Shown here piece after piece: positions 26,189 to 34,985 of a stretch of 64,000 bases of DNA. This DNA comes from Pseudomonas shahriarae (GTDB lineage: Bacteria; Pseudomonadota; Gammaproteobacteria; Pseudomonadales; Pseudomonadaceae): the NCBI RefSeq assembly GCF_014268455.2, contig NZ_CP077085.1, positions 2,232,001-2,296,000 on the forward strand, given 5' to 3'. Every line of letters begins with the position of its first letter. Positions within the stretch are counted from its first letter, which is position 1. The position numbers and the translations under genes are program-made. The notes beneath the pieces were generated by a model. It ran no database searches. It was not told where the DNA came from and saw only the letters and a program-made list of their open reading frames with translations.

Positions 26189-27520
26189 TCATTGAGGGTT
26201 TGAGTGGCCGGTCATCTCCCGGGCCATCTCGCTGGCGTAGCTATCGGTCATGCCGGCGATGAAGTCGATCATGCGCAGGAATGAACGATGCAGTGGCCAG
26301 TCAGGATGGGGGGCGCTGTTGCCGAGCAGATCCAGGACGCGTCGATTCTTGAAGGATGGCGTACGGCCGCCATGTTGCTCCAGGGCCGCGCCGCAGAAAG
26401 TGTTCAGGAGGATTTCCAGGGTGGTGTAGGCGCCGATCTCATGCAGGGTTTTGCGCTTGTCCTGGAAGATCTTCTTGCGGGCCATGTCCTTGGCATTCAG
26501 TACGCAGCGCTTGGCCGGGCCGTGCATGTGTTCCACCAGGTCGCCTTGCAGGGTCCCGGCCAGCAGCGCAGGCTGTTGTTCGACGAACGCCCGCGCGGCG
26601 GCGTTGGTCAGGTGCTCGATCGCCTTGCCCCGCAGGATCGCGAGTTTGCGTCGCCTGGAATCCTCGGGCCCCAGTTGCCGATAGGTTTCCGGCAGGTCAT
26701 CACCGACCAGGTTCAACAGCAACGACTCGACCTCGGCGTATTCCAGCAACTCCATTTCCAGGCCATCTTCCAGGTCGATCAGGGCGTAGCAGATGTCGTC
26801 GGCCGCCTCCATCAGATAGACCAATGGGTGGCGCGCCCAGCGCTGTTCCTCGAGTTGTGGCAGGCCGAGCTTCTGGGCGATCTGTTCAAGGATCGGCAGC
26901 TCGCTCTGATAGCAGCCGAACTTATGTTTCTTGTAGCCCAGGGAGTCGGCGTGGCGGGCGGTCCATGGGTACTTCAGGTAGGTGCCCAGGGTGGCGTAGG
27001 TCAGGCGCGTGCCGCCGTCGAACTGGTGGTATTCCAGCTGTGTCAGCACGCGGAAGCCTTGCGCGTTGCCTTCGAAATTGAGGAAGTCATTGCGTTCGGC
27101 GCTGCTCATGTCATCCAGCCAGCCACGGCCGGCTGCCTGCTGGAACCAATGGCGAATGGCATCTTCGCCGGAATGACCGAACGGTGGGTTGCCGATGTCG
27201 TGGGCCAGGCAGGCCGACTGCACGATCATCCCCAGGTCGCTGGGGTCGCACCAGTCGGGTAGGGCGCTGCGAATGGTCTCGCCGACGCGCATGCCCAGGG
27301 AACGCCCCACACAACTGACTTCCAGCGAGTGGGTCAGCCGGGTATGGATATGATCGTTGCTGGTCACCGGGTGAACCTGCGTCTTGCGGCCCAGGCGGCG
27401 AAAGGCCCCGGAGAAGATAATCCGGTCATGGTCTTTGTGAAACGGGCTGCGGCCCAGTTCTTCCGGACTGTGCAGGGGTTTTCCAAGGCGTTCGCGGGTA
27501 AGCAGGGTAGGCCAATCCAA
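26189..27520 (-). CDS. dgt: Deoxyguanosinetriphosphate triphosphohydrolase-like protein
   Basis: 443-residue HD-domain dNTP triphosphohydrolase, which cleaves dNTPs to the nucleoside plus tripolyphosphate and tunes nucleotide pools. HD-superfamily metal ligands: the N-terminal [10 protein letters not shown] histidine, [16 protein letters not shown] with the HD pair, and a later Asp in [18 protein letters not shown]. The gene begins with TTG (27518-27520, complement); GGAGAG lies upstream at suitable distance and no in-frame ATG gives the conserved [15 protein letters not shown]-terminus. A REP-free 247-base gap separates it from the receiver gene downstream. Confidence 0.9.
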   Translation of the reverse strand: MDWPTLLTRERLGKPLHSPEELGRSPFHKDHDRIIFSGAFRRLGRKTQVHPVTSNDHIHTRLTHSLEVSCVGRSLGMRVGETIRSALPDWCDPSDLGMIVQSACLAHDIGNPPFGHSGEDAIRHWFQQAAGRGWLDDMSSAERNDFLNFEGNAQGFRVLTQLEYHQFDGGTRLTYATLGTYLKYPWTARHADSLGYKKHKFGCYQSELPILEQIAQKLGLPQLEEQRWARHPLVYLMEAADDICYALIDLEDGLEMELLEYAEVESLLLNLVGDDLPETYRQLGPEDSRRRKLAILRGKAIEHLTNAAARAFVEQQPALLAGTLQGDLVEHMHGPAKRCVLNAKDMARKKIFQDKRKTLHEIGAYTTLEILLNTFCGAALEQHGGRTPSFKNRRVLDLLGNSAPHPDWPLHRSFLRMIDFIAGMTDSYASEMAREMTGHSNPQ

Positions 27521-27592
27521 GGCGAGGGCTCTCCATAGGATGAATGTCGGCCCTCAGCTTCCCGGTTCGGCGCGCCCGGAGCAAGCGAAAAA

Positions 27593-28756
27593 CTACAGTC
27601 CGGCGGCGTCAATATCGATTAACAGCAAGCGCTGACCGTTACTGAAGAATTGTCCTGCTGTCAGGCAGTGTTGATTGGTCGTGGCATCACGGTAGGTGTT
27701 GGAGAGAATCAGGCGCCGCTCTTCCCAGCCTTCGGCCAGCAGATGATAGAAGTAGGGGCGCCATGACCAGTTGTGGCCCAGGTAGCGGCTGTCGGCTTGC
27801 CAGGCATCCTGGCGCCATTCGAAGTTGGGGGTCAGTTGGGTGCCGTGGCTATCGCACTGATAAAACCGCAGTAACCGGGGAAAACCCGGCAGCCATGGCA
27901 GTTGGCTCAGGGGAGCCTGGGCCAGGGCCCAGCCTTGCAGGATCTGCATCAGTTCGATCAATTGCTGGCGCAATTGCATGATCCGTCCGCGCTCCATCAG
28001 TTTCTGCTGCACATAAGCCTGGCGCAGCACGGCAAAGCGCGGGACGAAGGCATCGGCGGCGAACCAGTCCCGTTGCGCCTGGGCAAACAGATAGCCCTGG
28101 ACATAACGTGCGCCACACTCAAGGGCAAAGCTCAGTTGCGCTTCGGTTTCCACGCCTTCGGCGATGATCCAGCATCCGGTTTTTTCCGCCATTTGCGCCA
28201 GGGCGCGCACCACCTCGCCGCTCGGGCCACCCAGTGCCGCGGCCTGGAACAGGCGCATATCCAGCTTGAGGATATCCGGGCGCAGGGCCAGGACCCGATC
28301 CAGTTGCGAATACCCGGCGCCGAAATCATCAATGGCAATCCGTGCGCCCGCTTCACGATAGCGGGCGACGACTTCGGCCAGGCGCTGGCTGTCGCCTCCC
28401 AGCTCGGTGATCTCAAACACGATGCGTTTTGGATCGACGTCATGGGCCTGCAACTGCTTCAGGCTGGGCAGGGCTTGTCCGGGTCGCAGCAACGTGATCC
28501 AGCGGGGCGAGATATTGAGGCTCAGAAACCAGTCTTCAGGTGCTTCATGCAGGCGGCTCAGGGCATTGTCGCGGATCTTGCGGTCCAGGCGGCGTAACGC
28601 CGAGGTGGGCGTGCGTGCATCGGCGAACAGTGGGCCTACCGAGAGCAGTTGCCCATCTGCCTGGAGCAGGCGGCCCAGCGCTTCCACCCCGGCGATGCGT
28701 CCGGTGGCGGTGTCGATAAACGGTTGAAAACAGGCGAGCGGTTGCCCGTCAATCAC
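27593..28756 (-). CDS. EAL-domain cyclic-di-GMP phosphodiesterase with C-terminal sensor-like domain
   Basis: 387-residue soluble protein. The EAL domain fills residues 1-240 and keeps all catalytic motifs: GVEALGR, LNIS, FEITE, the IAIDDFGAGYS loop, KLD, AEGVETEAQL and the Gln of VQGYLF, so hydrolysis of c-di-GMP is expected. After a helical linker (250-290) comes a domain with NWSWRPYFYHL and a C-terminal ILSNTYRDATTNQHCLT segment, resembling the PAS-like C-terminal domain of Bacillus YkuI. No GGDEF and no membrane span. Encoded just upstream of dgt on the same strand. Confidence 0.87.
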   Translation of the reverse strand: MIDGQPLACFQPFIDTATGRIAGVEALGRLLQADGQLLSVGPLFADARTPTSALRRLDRKIRDNALSRLHEAPEDWFLSLNISPRWITLLRPGQALPSLKQLQAHDVDPKRIVFEITELGGDSQRLAEVVARYREAGARIAIDDFGAGYSQLDRVLALRPDILKLDMRLFQAAALGGPSGEVVRALAQMAEKTGCWIIAEGVETEAQLSFALECGARYVQGYLFAQAQRDWFAADAFVPRFAVLRQAYVQQKLMERGRIMQLRQQLIELMQILQGWALAQAPLSQLPWLPGFPRLLRFYQCDSHGTQLTPNFEWRQDAWQADSRYLGHNWSWRPYFYHLLAEGWEERRLILSNTYRDATTNQHCLTAGQFFSNGQRLLLIDIDAAGL

Positions 28757-28849
28757 AGAGCCTCCTTAGGTGCTTCGGCATGAAAAAGGCCCGGCCCCTG
28801 CAGAGAGGGCGCCGGGCCAGATCCGTTTGCAAGAATGCAGCCAGTTACG

Positions 28850-29191
28850 TCAGGACTTGCGGGACGCACCCTGCATGGCGAGCTTGATCAACGGGATCAG
28901 GCCCGCACCGAGCCGTACCAGACGGGTCATGGTGCCGATGCCGCCACCCTTGGCGCCTTTGCCGGTGAAGAATCCCAGCAGGGTCACAGCGGCGACGCCC
29001 CACAGCGGCGCATGCTTGATACCAAACCCGTCCTGCCAGCTTTGGCCCATGTTGCGCACCTTTTGCAAGGGCAGCAGCAATTGCTGGGACTCGTGGCGAA
29101 TTTCCTGGCGGTGCATTTCCATGCGCAGGCGGATCAAGGCCTTGCGCATTTCTCGCCGGGAGTTGGTGTGCGGCAATTCAGTCAGGCTCAT
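28850..29191 (-). CDS. YqjK-like small membrane protein
   Basis: 113-residue protein: charged, helical N-terminal half (RREMRKALIRLRMEMHRQEI) and one hydrophobic helix (PLWGVAAVTLLGFFTGKGA) followed by a second weak one. Third gene of a three-gene unit with DUF883 and YqjE-type proteins; its ATG overlaps the stop of the yqjE-like gene (ATGA). The order parallels enterobacterial yqjD-yqjE-yqjK, whose YqjD tethers ribosomes to the membrane in stationary phase. Homology to YqjK is by context more than by sequence. Confidence 0.72.
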   Translation of the reverse strand: MSLTELPHTNSRREMRKALIRLRMEMHRQEIRHESQQLLLPLQKVRNMGQSWQDGFGIKHAPLWGVAAVTLLGFFTGKGAKGGGIGTMTRLVRLGAGLIPLIKLAMQGASRKS

Positions 29192-29574
29192 GGCAGCAGG
29201 CGCTCCCGATCGTTGGCCAACTCTTCGAGGGTGGCGTGGAAAGGCGTGGATTCATCGAATACCGCCGCCTTCAAGCGCAACCCGCAGAACCCTGCGGCCA
29301 GAACGTAGAATACGCAAAGGCTGATGATCCCGGTCAGGCGGTAGGTATCCCAGACCAGGATCATGACCAGCGCCGATAACCCCACCAGCAGCAACAGGGC
29401 GAACACCAGTGCCAGCCCGGCAAACAGCAACAGGCTGACGGTGCGTGCTTTCTGTTCCTGCAACTCGATGCCGAACAGCTCGACATGGCTGTGCAGCAAG
29501 CCCAGGACAGCCGCGCCGAGGCGCCGCGATGTGGAGCTTGGGCCCGCGGACGAGCCGGTTTCGCCGATAGACAT
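29188..29574 (-). CDS. YqjE-type phage-holin-like family membrane protein
   Basis: 128 residues with two long hydrophobic helices (around 45-70 and 75-100) after the family motif LHSHVELFGIELQEQKAR, the pattern of the YqjE/DUF1469 group labelled phage holin family although it is not phage-linked. ATG 29574 is two bases after the stop of the DUF883 gene. Acts in the inner membrane; biochemical role unknown. The longer frame to 29643 overlaps DUF883 and is not used. Confidence 0.82.
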   Translation of the reverse strand: MSIGETGSSAGPSSTSRRLGAAVLGLLHSHVELFGIELQEQKARTVSLLLFAGLALVFALLLLVGLSALVMILVWDTYRLTGIISLCVFYVLAAGFCGLRLKAAVFDESTPFHATLEELANDRERLLP

Positions 29575-29576
29575 GA

Positions 29577-29891
29577 TTAGCGCCTTGTAGCCAGCAGACC
29601 GATCAGGAAGCCCACGCCGGCAGCGATGCCAACGGATTGCCAAGGGTTGGCCTGCACGTAGTCCTCGGTGGCGGTGACTGCTGCCTTGCCGCGTTCGCGC
29701 AGGGAGTCCTCAGTCAACTTCAGTGTTTCCCGGGCCTGCAGCAGGCTGTCATGGATCTTCGAGCGCAGCTCGTCAGCCTGGTCACCGGCCAGAATCGCGG
29801 TGTCGTCCAGCAGCTTTTCGGTATCGCTGACCAGGGTCTGGAAATCTTCCATCAATATTTCTTGAGCAGTCTTTGCCGATTTTCTGGCCAT
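29577..29891 (-). CDS. DUF883 (ElaB/YqjD) membrane-anchored ribosome-binding family protein
   Basis: 104 residues: amphipathic helical N-terminal region (EDFQTLVSDTEKLLDDTAIL ...) and a C-terminal tail anchor ending GIAAGVGFLIGLLATRR, the DUF883 signature. ElaB and YqjD in E. coli are RpoS-dependent tail-anchored proteins that bind ribosomes and dampen translation. First gene of a three-gene unit with YqjE- and YqjK-like partners. Confidence 0.87.
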   Translation of the reverse strand: MARKSAKTAQEILMEDFQTLVSDTEKLLDDTAILAGDQADELRSKIHDSLLQARETLKLTEDSLRERGKAAVTATEDYVQANPWQSVGIAAGVGFLIGLLATRR

Positions 29892-30246
29892 GGTTATCTC
29901 CGTGAGTGGCTGTCTGGTGCTTTTACAGGGTTTTGCTTGAGAGTCACCGGTATTGGTGAAGGTTCACTGCAATTGTCTGGTACAGCTTTTGCTTTGCCTT
30001 GGTGCGCCAGCCGCAAGGCTTGCGCGCATTGTGGGCGGTTTCGGCCAACGCCTTGAAAAACCTTACCCTAAATCCCTAAAACCCGTGGAAAAACCCGCAA
30101 GTCACTGCCTTATTCGATTGTCGTCGCGCCAAAGCGGTTCATTCCCTCTGAAGAAGGGTAGAACGCGCAGTACCAATTTAGTGCGCGATTGTTGGGCAAT
30201 GAACTGCTTTGGTGCTTTTTCCTGAACTGCAGGCCTGCCAATCCCC
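29892..30246. other. Gene-free divergent promoter region between yqjD-like and amt
   Basis: 355 bases without a supported gene. It contains promoters for the leftward DUF883 unit and the rightward ammonium transporter. A GG-N10-GC sequence resembling a sigma-54 promoter lies at its right end and is listed separately. Confidence 0.5.
30193..30208 (+). promoter_or_regulatory. Candidate sigma-54 promoter for amt
   Basis: TTGGGCAATGAACTGCTT has GG (30194-30195) and GC (30206-30207) separated by exactly ten bases, in the TGG...TGC setting of -24/-12 promoters. It is about 40 bases before the amt ATG. Nitrogen-controlled amt genes are commonly transcribed by sigma-54 with NtrC. The -24 half deviates from TGGCAC, so confidence is limited. 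Confidence 0.4.
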
Positions 30247-31455
30247 ATGGAAAATGTGCAAAGCGCGGTGGACACTCTCGTCCATAGCTCCAATACGCTG
30301 TTTATTCTGATCGGCGCGGTGATGGTCCTGGCGATGCATGCCGGCTTCGCGTTTCTGGAAGTCGGTACGGTACGGCAGAAGAACCAAGTCAACGCGTTGT
30401 CGAAAATCCTCAGTGATTTTGCGGTCTCGACCCTGGCCTATTTCTTTATAGGCTATTGGATCTCCTACGGGGTCAGCTTTATGCAGCCGGCCGCCGTGCT
30501 CAGTGCCGACCATGGTTATGGCCTGGTGAAGTTCTTTTTCCTGCTGACCTTCGCAGCAGCCATCCCGGCGATCATCTCCGGGGGCATTGCCGAGCGTGCA
30601 CGCTTTGTTCCACAACTGTGTGCCACGGCGCTGATCGTGGCATTCATCTACCCGTTTTTCGAGGGCATGGTGTGGAATGGCAACTTTGGCCTGCAAGCCT
30701 GGTTGTTGGCGACCTTCGGCGCATCCTTCCATGACTTTGCCGGTTCGGTGGTGGTACATGCCATGGGCGGTTGGCTGGCGCTGGCGGCGGTGTTGCTGCT
30801 GGGGCCGCGTCAGGGGCGTTACCGCGACGGGCGTCTGGTGGCGTTTGCGCCGTCGAGCATTCCGTTCCTGGCACTGGGCTCGTGGATATTGATCGTCGGC
30901 TGGTTCGGTTTCAACGTGATGAGTGCGCAGACCTTGTCCGGGGTGAGCGGGCTGGTGGCGGTCAACTCGTTGATGGCCATGGTAGGTGGGACCGTGGCGG
31001 CACTGGTGATCGGGCGTAACGACCCGGGCTTCTTGCACAATGGCCCGTTGGCCGGGCTGGTGGCGATCTGCGCGGGCTCCGACCTGATGCATCCGGTGGG
31101 CGCGCTGGTCACCGGCGTGGTGGCCGGTGGCCTGTTTGTGTGGTGCTTTATCGCCGCCCAGAATCTGTGGAAGATCGACGATGTGCTGGGTGTCTGGCCG
31201 TTGCATGGCTTGTGTGGTGTGTGGGGCGGGATTGCCTGCGGGATTTTCGGTCAGAGCGCCTTGGGTGGGCTGGGCGGCGTGAGCCTGATCAGCCAGTTGA
31301 TCGGTACCGCCCTGGGGGTGGTAGTGGCCCTGGCGGGCGGGTTGCTGGTGTACGGCGTGCTCAAGCGCCTCTGCGGCCTGCGCTTGAGCCAGGAAGAGGA
31401 GTACTACGGCGCGGACTTGTCGATCCATAAGATTGGTGCAGTCAGTCAGGATTGA
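30247..31455 (+). CDS. amt: Ammonium transporter (Amt/MEP/Rh family)
   Basis: 402-residue polytopic inner-membrane ammonium channel or transporter, about 11 transmembrane helices. Family landmarks: MHAGFAFLEVGTVRQKN, YFFIGYWISYG, the DFAGSVVVHAMGG signature holding one of the pore histidines, and the second pore histidine in WPLHGLCGVWGGIA. Unlike most amt genes it has no glnK gene beside it. Its end overlaps the convergent KefB-like antiporter gene by 14 bases. Probably nitrogen-regulated, see the candidate sigma-54 site. Confidence 0.93.
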   Translation: MENVQSAVDTLVHSSNTLFILIGAVMVLAMHAGFAFLEVGTVRQKNQVNALSKILSDFAVSTLAYFFIGYWISYGVSFMQPAAVLSADHGYGLVKFFFLLTFAAAIPAIISGGIAERARFVPQLCATALIVAFIYPFFEGMVWNGNFGLQAWLLATFGASFHDFAGSVVVHAMGGWLALAAVLLLGPRQGRYRDGRLVAFAPSSIPFLALGSWILIVGWFGFNVMSAQTLSGVSGLVAVNSLMAMVGGTVAALVIGRNDPGFLHNGPLAGLVAICAGSDLMHPVGALVTGVVAGGLFVWCFIAAQNLWKIDDVLGVWPLHGLCGVWGGIACGIFGQSALGGLGGVSLISQLIGTALGVVVALAGGLLVYGVLKRLCGLRLSQEEEYYGADLSIHKIGAVSQD

Positions 31456-33178
31456 TCGGGGCTTCACGGTTGGCGTCGGTATGCTGGTAGAAACCGTGGA
31501 GCAAGCGGTAGCGATTGCGCCGTACTTCGTCGACGCGGTCGCGCACCTGCTGGTCGGGCAGGCCGAGCATGATCATTGCGTGCGACGCGAGCATCAGGCT
31601 CGACTCCAGTAGTTCGGGCACCACCTCGCTGGCCCCGGCGGCCTTCAGTTCAGTCAACTGGCTGTCGTCGCGGGTGCGCACCAGGATCGGCACTTTGTGG
31701 TTGATCCGTCGCGCTTCCTTGAGCACCACCAGGGCCACGTCGCTATTGTCCACGGCAATCACCACCAGGCGTGCGCGCTCCAGGCCGACTGCGCTGAGCA
31801 GGGCGCCGCGCCGGCAATCGCCATAATGCACGCTGCTGTCCTCGGTGGCGGCTTCCTGCACCCGTTCGGGGTCATCGTCCAGGGCAATGAACGCCTGTTG
31901 TTCACGGCGCAGGAAACGCCCGATGGATTGGCCGACCCGGCCATAACCGCAGATCAGCACATGCCCGCGCAGCTCGGCGTTGAGCGCGGTGATTGCCTCC
32001 AGTTGCACTTGCTGGTTGGGCTTGCGATGCAGGCGCAGGGCGATAGAGGGCGCGGCCCGCAGCAGCAGGGGCGTCAGCAGCATGGAGCAGAACGTCGCGG
32101 CCAGCAGCAGGCTGCTGATTTCGCCGGGCAGCATATTGCTCAACTGCATTTGCGCCATCAGTGCAAAACAGAACTCACCGCCCTGGGCCAGGGCCAGGCC
32201 GCTGCGCCAGGCGGTCTCGCTGTCGCTGCCGCGCAGCTTGACCAGCGCGGCGACAATGCAGCCCTTGATCAACATCAGTGCCAGGGTCAGCCCGAGGATC
32301 TGCAGGCTGTGACTGACGAACAGTTGCAAGTCGATCAGCATGCCGATACTGACAAAAAACAACCCCAGCAGGATGTCGCGAAACGGTCGGATATCCGCTT
32401 CGATCTGGTGCCGGTAATGGCTTTCCCCCAGCAGCATGCCCGCCAGGAACGCGCCGAGGGCCGGCGACAGGCCCAGCAGGTGTGTGAGCCAGGCCGTAAG
32501 CAACACAATCACCAGGGCCAGCAGCACGAACAGTTCCGCCGAATGCGAGGCGGCTACTTCATGGAACAGGCGCGGCAGCACCCAGCGGCTGGCGAGCAGC
32601 AGACCGAAGAACAACACCACGGTCTTGCCCAGGGTCAGGGGCAGTGCCCAGTACCAGGCCTGCTCGCTACTGCCGGCGAACACCGGGACCAGGGTCAGCA
32701 ACAGCACCGCGACCACGTCCTGGAACAACAGCACGCCAATCGCATTCTGCCCATGAGTGCTGAATATCTCCCCGAGGCTGGTCAGCTCCTTGCTCACAAT
32801 GGCGGTGGATGACAGTGCCAGCCCGGCCCCCAGCAGCAAGGCGGCCACCGGCGACATGCCCATCAACAGCAGCAGGGCACCCAGCACTACCGCGCAGCAC
32901 AGCACCTGCAGGCTGCCGAGGCCGAACACCACCCGGCGCAGGCTGAGCATCTTGGACAGGGAGAACTCCAGGCCCAGGGAAAACAGCAGGAATACCACCC
33001 CCAGTTCGGCGAGGTCTGGCAGGTCTTCGCTGTCATTGACCCAGTCCAGGGCTGTCGGCCCTACGGCCAGGCCCACGCAGAGGTAGCCGAGCACCGGAGG
33101 CAGTTGCAGCCGACGGAACAGCGCAATGACGACCAGGGATGAGGCAAGAATGATCAGCAGGTTGGCAAACACAGACAT
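31442..33178 (-). CDS. Monovalent cation:proton antiporter-2 (KefB/YbaL-like) with TrkA-N domain
   Basis: 578-residue CPA2 transporter. Residues 1-375 contain about 12 hydrophobic helices including the FLLFSLGLEFSLSKM and SPALGAFLAGMLLGES blocks; then a cytosolic RCK/TrkA-N domain starts with VLICGYGRVGQSIGRFL (NAD-binding loop). Such proteins exchange K+ or Na+ for H+, some gated by glutathione adducts. No KefF/KefG partner is seen. The gene next door, divergent, encodes a small glutaredoxin-like protein, suggestive but not proof of thiol control. Start at ATG 33178. Confidence 0.87.
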   Translation of the reverse strand: MSVFANLLIILASSLVVIALFRRLQLPPVLGYLCVGLAVGPTALDWVNDSEDLPDLAELGVVFLLFSLGLEFSLSKMLSLRRVVFGLGSLQVLCCAVVLGALLLLMGMSPVAALLLGAGLALSSTAIVSKELTSLGEIFSTHGQNAIGVLLFQDVVAVLLLTLVPVFAGSSEQAWYWALPLTLGKTVVLFFGLLLASRWVLPRLFHEVAASHSAELFVLLALVIVLLTAWLTHLLGLSPALGAFLAGMLLGESHYRHQIEADIRPFRDILLGLFFVSIGMLIDLQLFVSHSLQILGLTLALMLIKGCIVAALVKLRGSDSETAWRSGLALAQGGEFCFALMAQMQLSNMLPGEISSLLLAATFCSMLLTPLLLRAAPSIALRLHRKPNQQVQLEAITALNAELRGHVLICGYGRVGQSIGRFLRREQQAFIALDDDPERVQEAATEDSSVHYGDCRRGALLSAVGLERARLVVIAVDNSDVALVVLKEARRINHKVPILVRTRDDSQLTELKAAGASEVVPELLESSLMLASHAMIMLGLPDQQVRDRVDEVRRNRYRLLHGFYQHTDANREAPINPD

Positions 33179-33326
33179 CTCCGTCGGGGTGTTGCAGGAA
33201 AAAAGCCGCGAGAATCGCTGAATCAGTTATAGGCCATGGTGATCTGGATCAGGTCTTTGGCATGACTCGACGAGGTTTTTCTCGCGGCCTAGAATGGGTA
33301 CCTGTTTCTTATCGGGTCTTTACGCC

Positions 33327-33563
33327 ATGCCTCCTGAATGCCAGTTGTTCGGCACCCTGGGCTGCCATCTGTGTGAGCTTGCGGAAGCTGAAATCATGCC
33401 GTTGGTCGAATGCGGGCTGTTGGTCGAGTTGGTGGATATCGCCGATTCACAAGCGCTGTTTGACGTCTATGGCCTAAGTATTCCGGTGCTGCGCCGGGTG
33501 GATACCGGGGCGGAACTGGGCTGGCCGTTCGAAACTGAACAGGTGGTCGCCTTTTTAAGTTAG
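33327..33563 (+). CDS. Glutaredoxin-like small protein (DUF836 type)
   Basis: 78-residue thioredoxin-fold protein with a CxxC motif, GCHLCELAE, and the cis-proline region YGLSIPVLRR, as in the glutaredoxin-2/DUF836 family. Likely a thiol-disulfide exchange protein; partner unknown. ATG 33327 (MPPECQLFG) is the family-like start; there is a possible upstream frame that adds 11 residues without support. Followed after 76 bases by a hypothetical gene on the same strand. Confidence 0.82.
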   Translation: MPPECQLFGTLGCHLCELAEAEIMPLVECGLLVELVDIADSQALFDVYGLSIPVLRRVDTGAELGWPFETEQVVAFLS

Positions 33564-33639
33564 CGCTAATCCCGTGGCAGGTTGCTGATTATTCGGTTAC
33601 TGTATGTTTGTACAGCGATTTGAGTGAGAGGGAACGCCC

Positions 33640-33975
33640 GTGGTGAATGTCGAACAACTGAAAAGCAGCGTCAACCGCATGTCCGTCGATATCGTACGCG
33701 ATGCGGTGAATGAACTGCGGCTCGATGGCCTGGTCACGGAAGGCAAGACGCCGTTCAACAAAGTGCATTTCAATACCTGTTTTGCCGAAATCGAAGCCTT
33801 GTTCCAGCGCGCCGGTTATCACAAGCAGTTGGATGTGGTGGGGTATCAGGGCTTGCTGTATGCACTGTACGATCCCGGCCGCTGGGAGGCGGTGGACGTC
33901 CTGCGTTGGCTCAAGGAGTTTACCGAGGCTGCCAGCGCCTCGCCGGTGCTGCGGGCCGAATTGGTCAGGGCTTGA
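33640..33975 (+). CDS. Hypothetical protein
   Basis: 111-residue soluble, mainly helical protein without a domain I recognise. It starts at tandem GTG codons (33640 or 33643) preceded by AGAGGGA at 33627-33633. Composition and third-position GC look like a normal gene. It is one of a same-strand series (glutaredoxin-like, this gene, pseudouridine synthase) with short spacing and could be co-transcribed. A conserved-looking stretch is GYHKQLDVVGYQGLLYALY. Function unknown. Confidence 0.7.
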   Translation: MVNVEQLKSSVNRMSVDIVRDAVNELRLDGLVTEGKTPFNKVHFNTCFAEIEALFQRAGYHKQLDVVGYQGLLYALYDPGRWEAVDVLRWLKEFTEAASASPVLRAELVRA

Positions 33976-34026
33976 GATTCTGGGGGATAATGCCCCCTTA
34001 GTATTTCCAGGCCCTTGAGTGTACGC

Positions 34027-34917
34027 ATGTCCGATACCGGTTTTTCCGCTGCCCAGAACCAAGCCAGTACGCTGTACCTGCCGCCTGGGCCCTGGGCGAC
34101 GGTGCTCGACTGCCTGTGCGAGCACTTTCGCGCCATCGGCCGCGAGCAGTGGCTGGACCGCATCGCCCGTGGCCGGGTGCTGGATGGCAATGGCCAGCCC
34201 ATCGCCGTGGATCTGGCCTACAAGGAAGGTTTGCGCATCCACTACTTTCGCGAAGTGCCGGATGAGAAGCCGATCCCGGTGCAGGAGACCATCCTGTATG
34301 CCGATGAGCATCTGGTGGTGGCCGACAAACCACACTTCCTGCCAGTGACGCCCGCCGGCGAATATGTCGAGCAGACTTTACTGCGCCGCCTGATCCGCCG
34401 CCTGGATAACCCGTCGCTGGTGCCGCTGCATCGCATTGATCGCCATACTGCCGGGCTGGTGCTGTTCTCTGCCAACCCGCAAAGCCGCTCGGCGTATCAA
34501 CAACTGTTCCCCACCCGGCAGATTGATAAGTTCTACGAAGCCATTGCCCCGGCCTTGCCCGCGCTGACATTCCCGCTGGTGCACAAGAGTCGCCTGGTGG
34601 AGGGCGAACCGTTCTTCCGCATGCAGGAAGGGCCTGGTGCAAGCAACACGGAAACGGCGGTGCAGGTGCGCGAGAAGAATGGTGACCTGTGGCGCTATGG
34701 CCTGTTTCCGGTGACGGGCAAGAAGCATCAACTGCGCGTGCATATGACGGCACTGGGGGCGAGCATCTGCAATGACCCGTTTTATCCCGAGGTCATCAAG
34801 GATGCTGTGGATGACTACGCCAACCCGCTCAAGTTGCTGGCCCAGGGCGTACGGTTTATCGACCCGGTGACCGGCGAGCAGCGCGACTTCAGCAGCCGGA
34901 TCGTGCTTGAGTGGTGA
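34027..34917 (+). CDS. RluA-family pseudouridine synthase
   Basis: 296-residue RNA pseudouridine synthase. The catalytic motif HRIDRHTAGLVLF contains the invariant Asp (near residue 140), preceded by DEHLVVADKPHFLPVTP and followed by KKHQLRVHMTALGASICND, all typical of the RluA/RluC/RluD group. No S4 domain is evident at the N-terminus, so it is closer to RluA-type single-domain enzymes. Target uridine (rRNA or tRNA) cannot be told from sequence. ATG 34027 is used; a TTG four codons upstream is possible. A long hairpin follows. Confidence 0.88.
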   Translation: MSDTGFSAAQNQASTLYLPPGPWATVLDCLCEHFRAIGREQWLDRIARGRVLDGNGQPIAVDLAYKEGLRIHYFREVPDEKPIPVQETILYADEHLVVADKPHFLPVTPAGEYVEQTLLRRLIRRLDNPSLVPLHRIDRHTAGLVLFSANPQSRSAYQQLFPTRQIDKFYEAIAPALPALTFPLVHKSRLVEGEPFFRMQEGPGASNTETAVQVREKNGDLWRYGLFPVTGKKHQLRVHMTALGASICNDPFYPEVIKDAVDDYANPLKLLAQGVRFIDPVTGEQRDFSSRIVLEW

Positions 34918-34928
34918 TGTTTCCCATG

Positions 34929-34978
34929 CGCCAGATACAACAAAGCCCGCTTAAGAGCGGGCTTTGTTGTATCTGGCG
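34929..34978. terminator. Perfect 23-bp stem hairpin, bidirectional terminator
   Basis: Bases 34929-34951 are exactly complementary to 34956-34978, leaving a four-base TAAG loop. The stem contains AAAGCCCGCT / AGCGGGCTTT. It sits between two convergent genes (pseudouridine synthase and lipoprotein) and is much longer than an ordinary terminator. Confidence 0.8.
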
Positions 34979-34985
34979 TTAAGAC

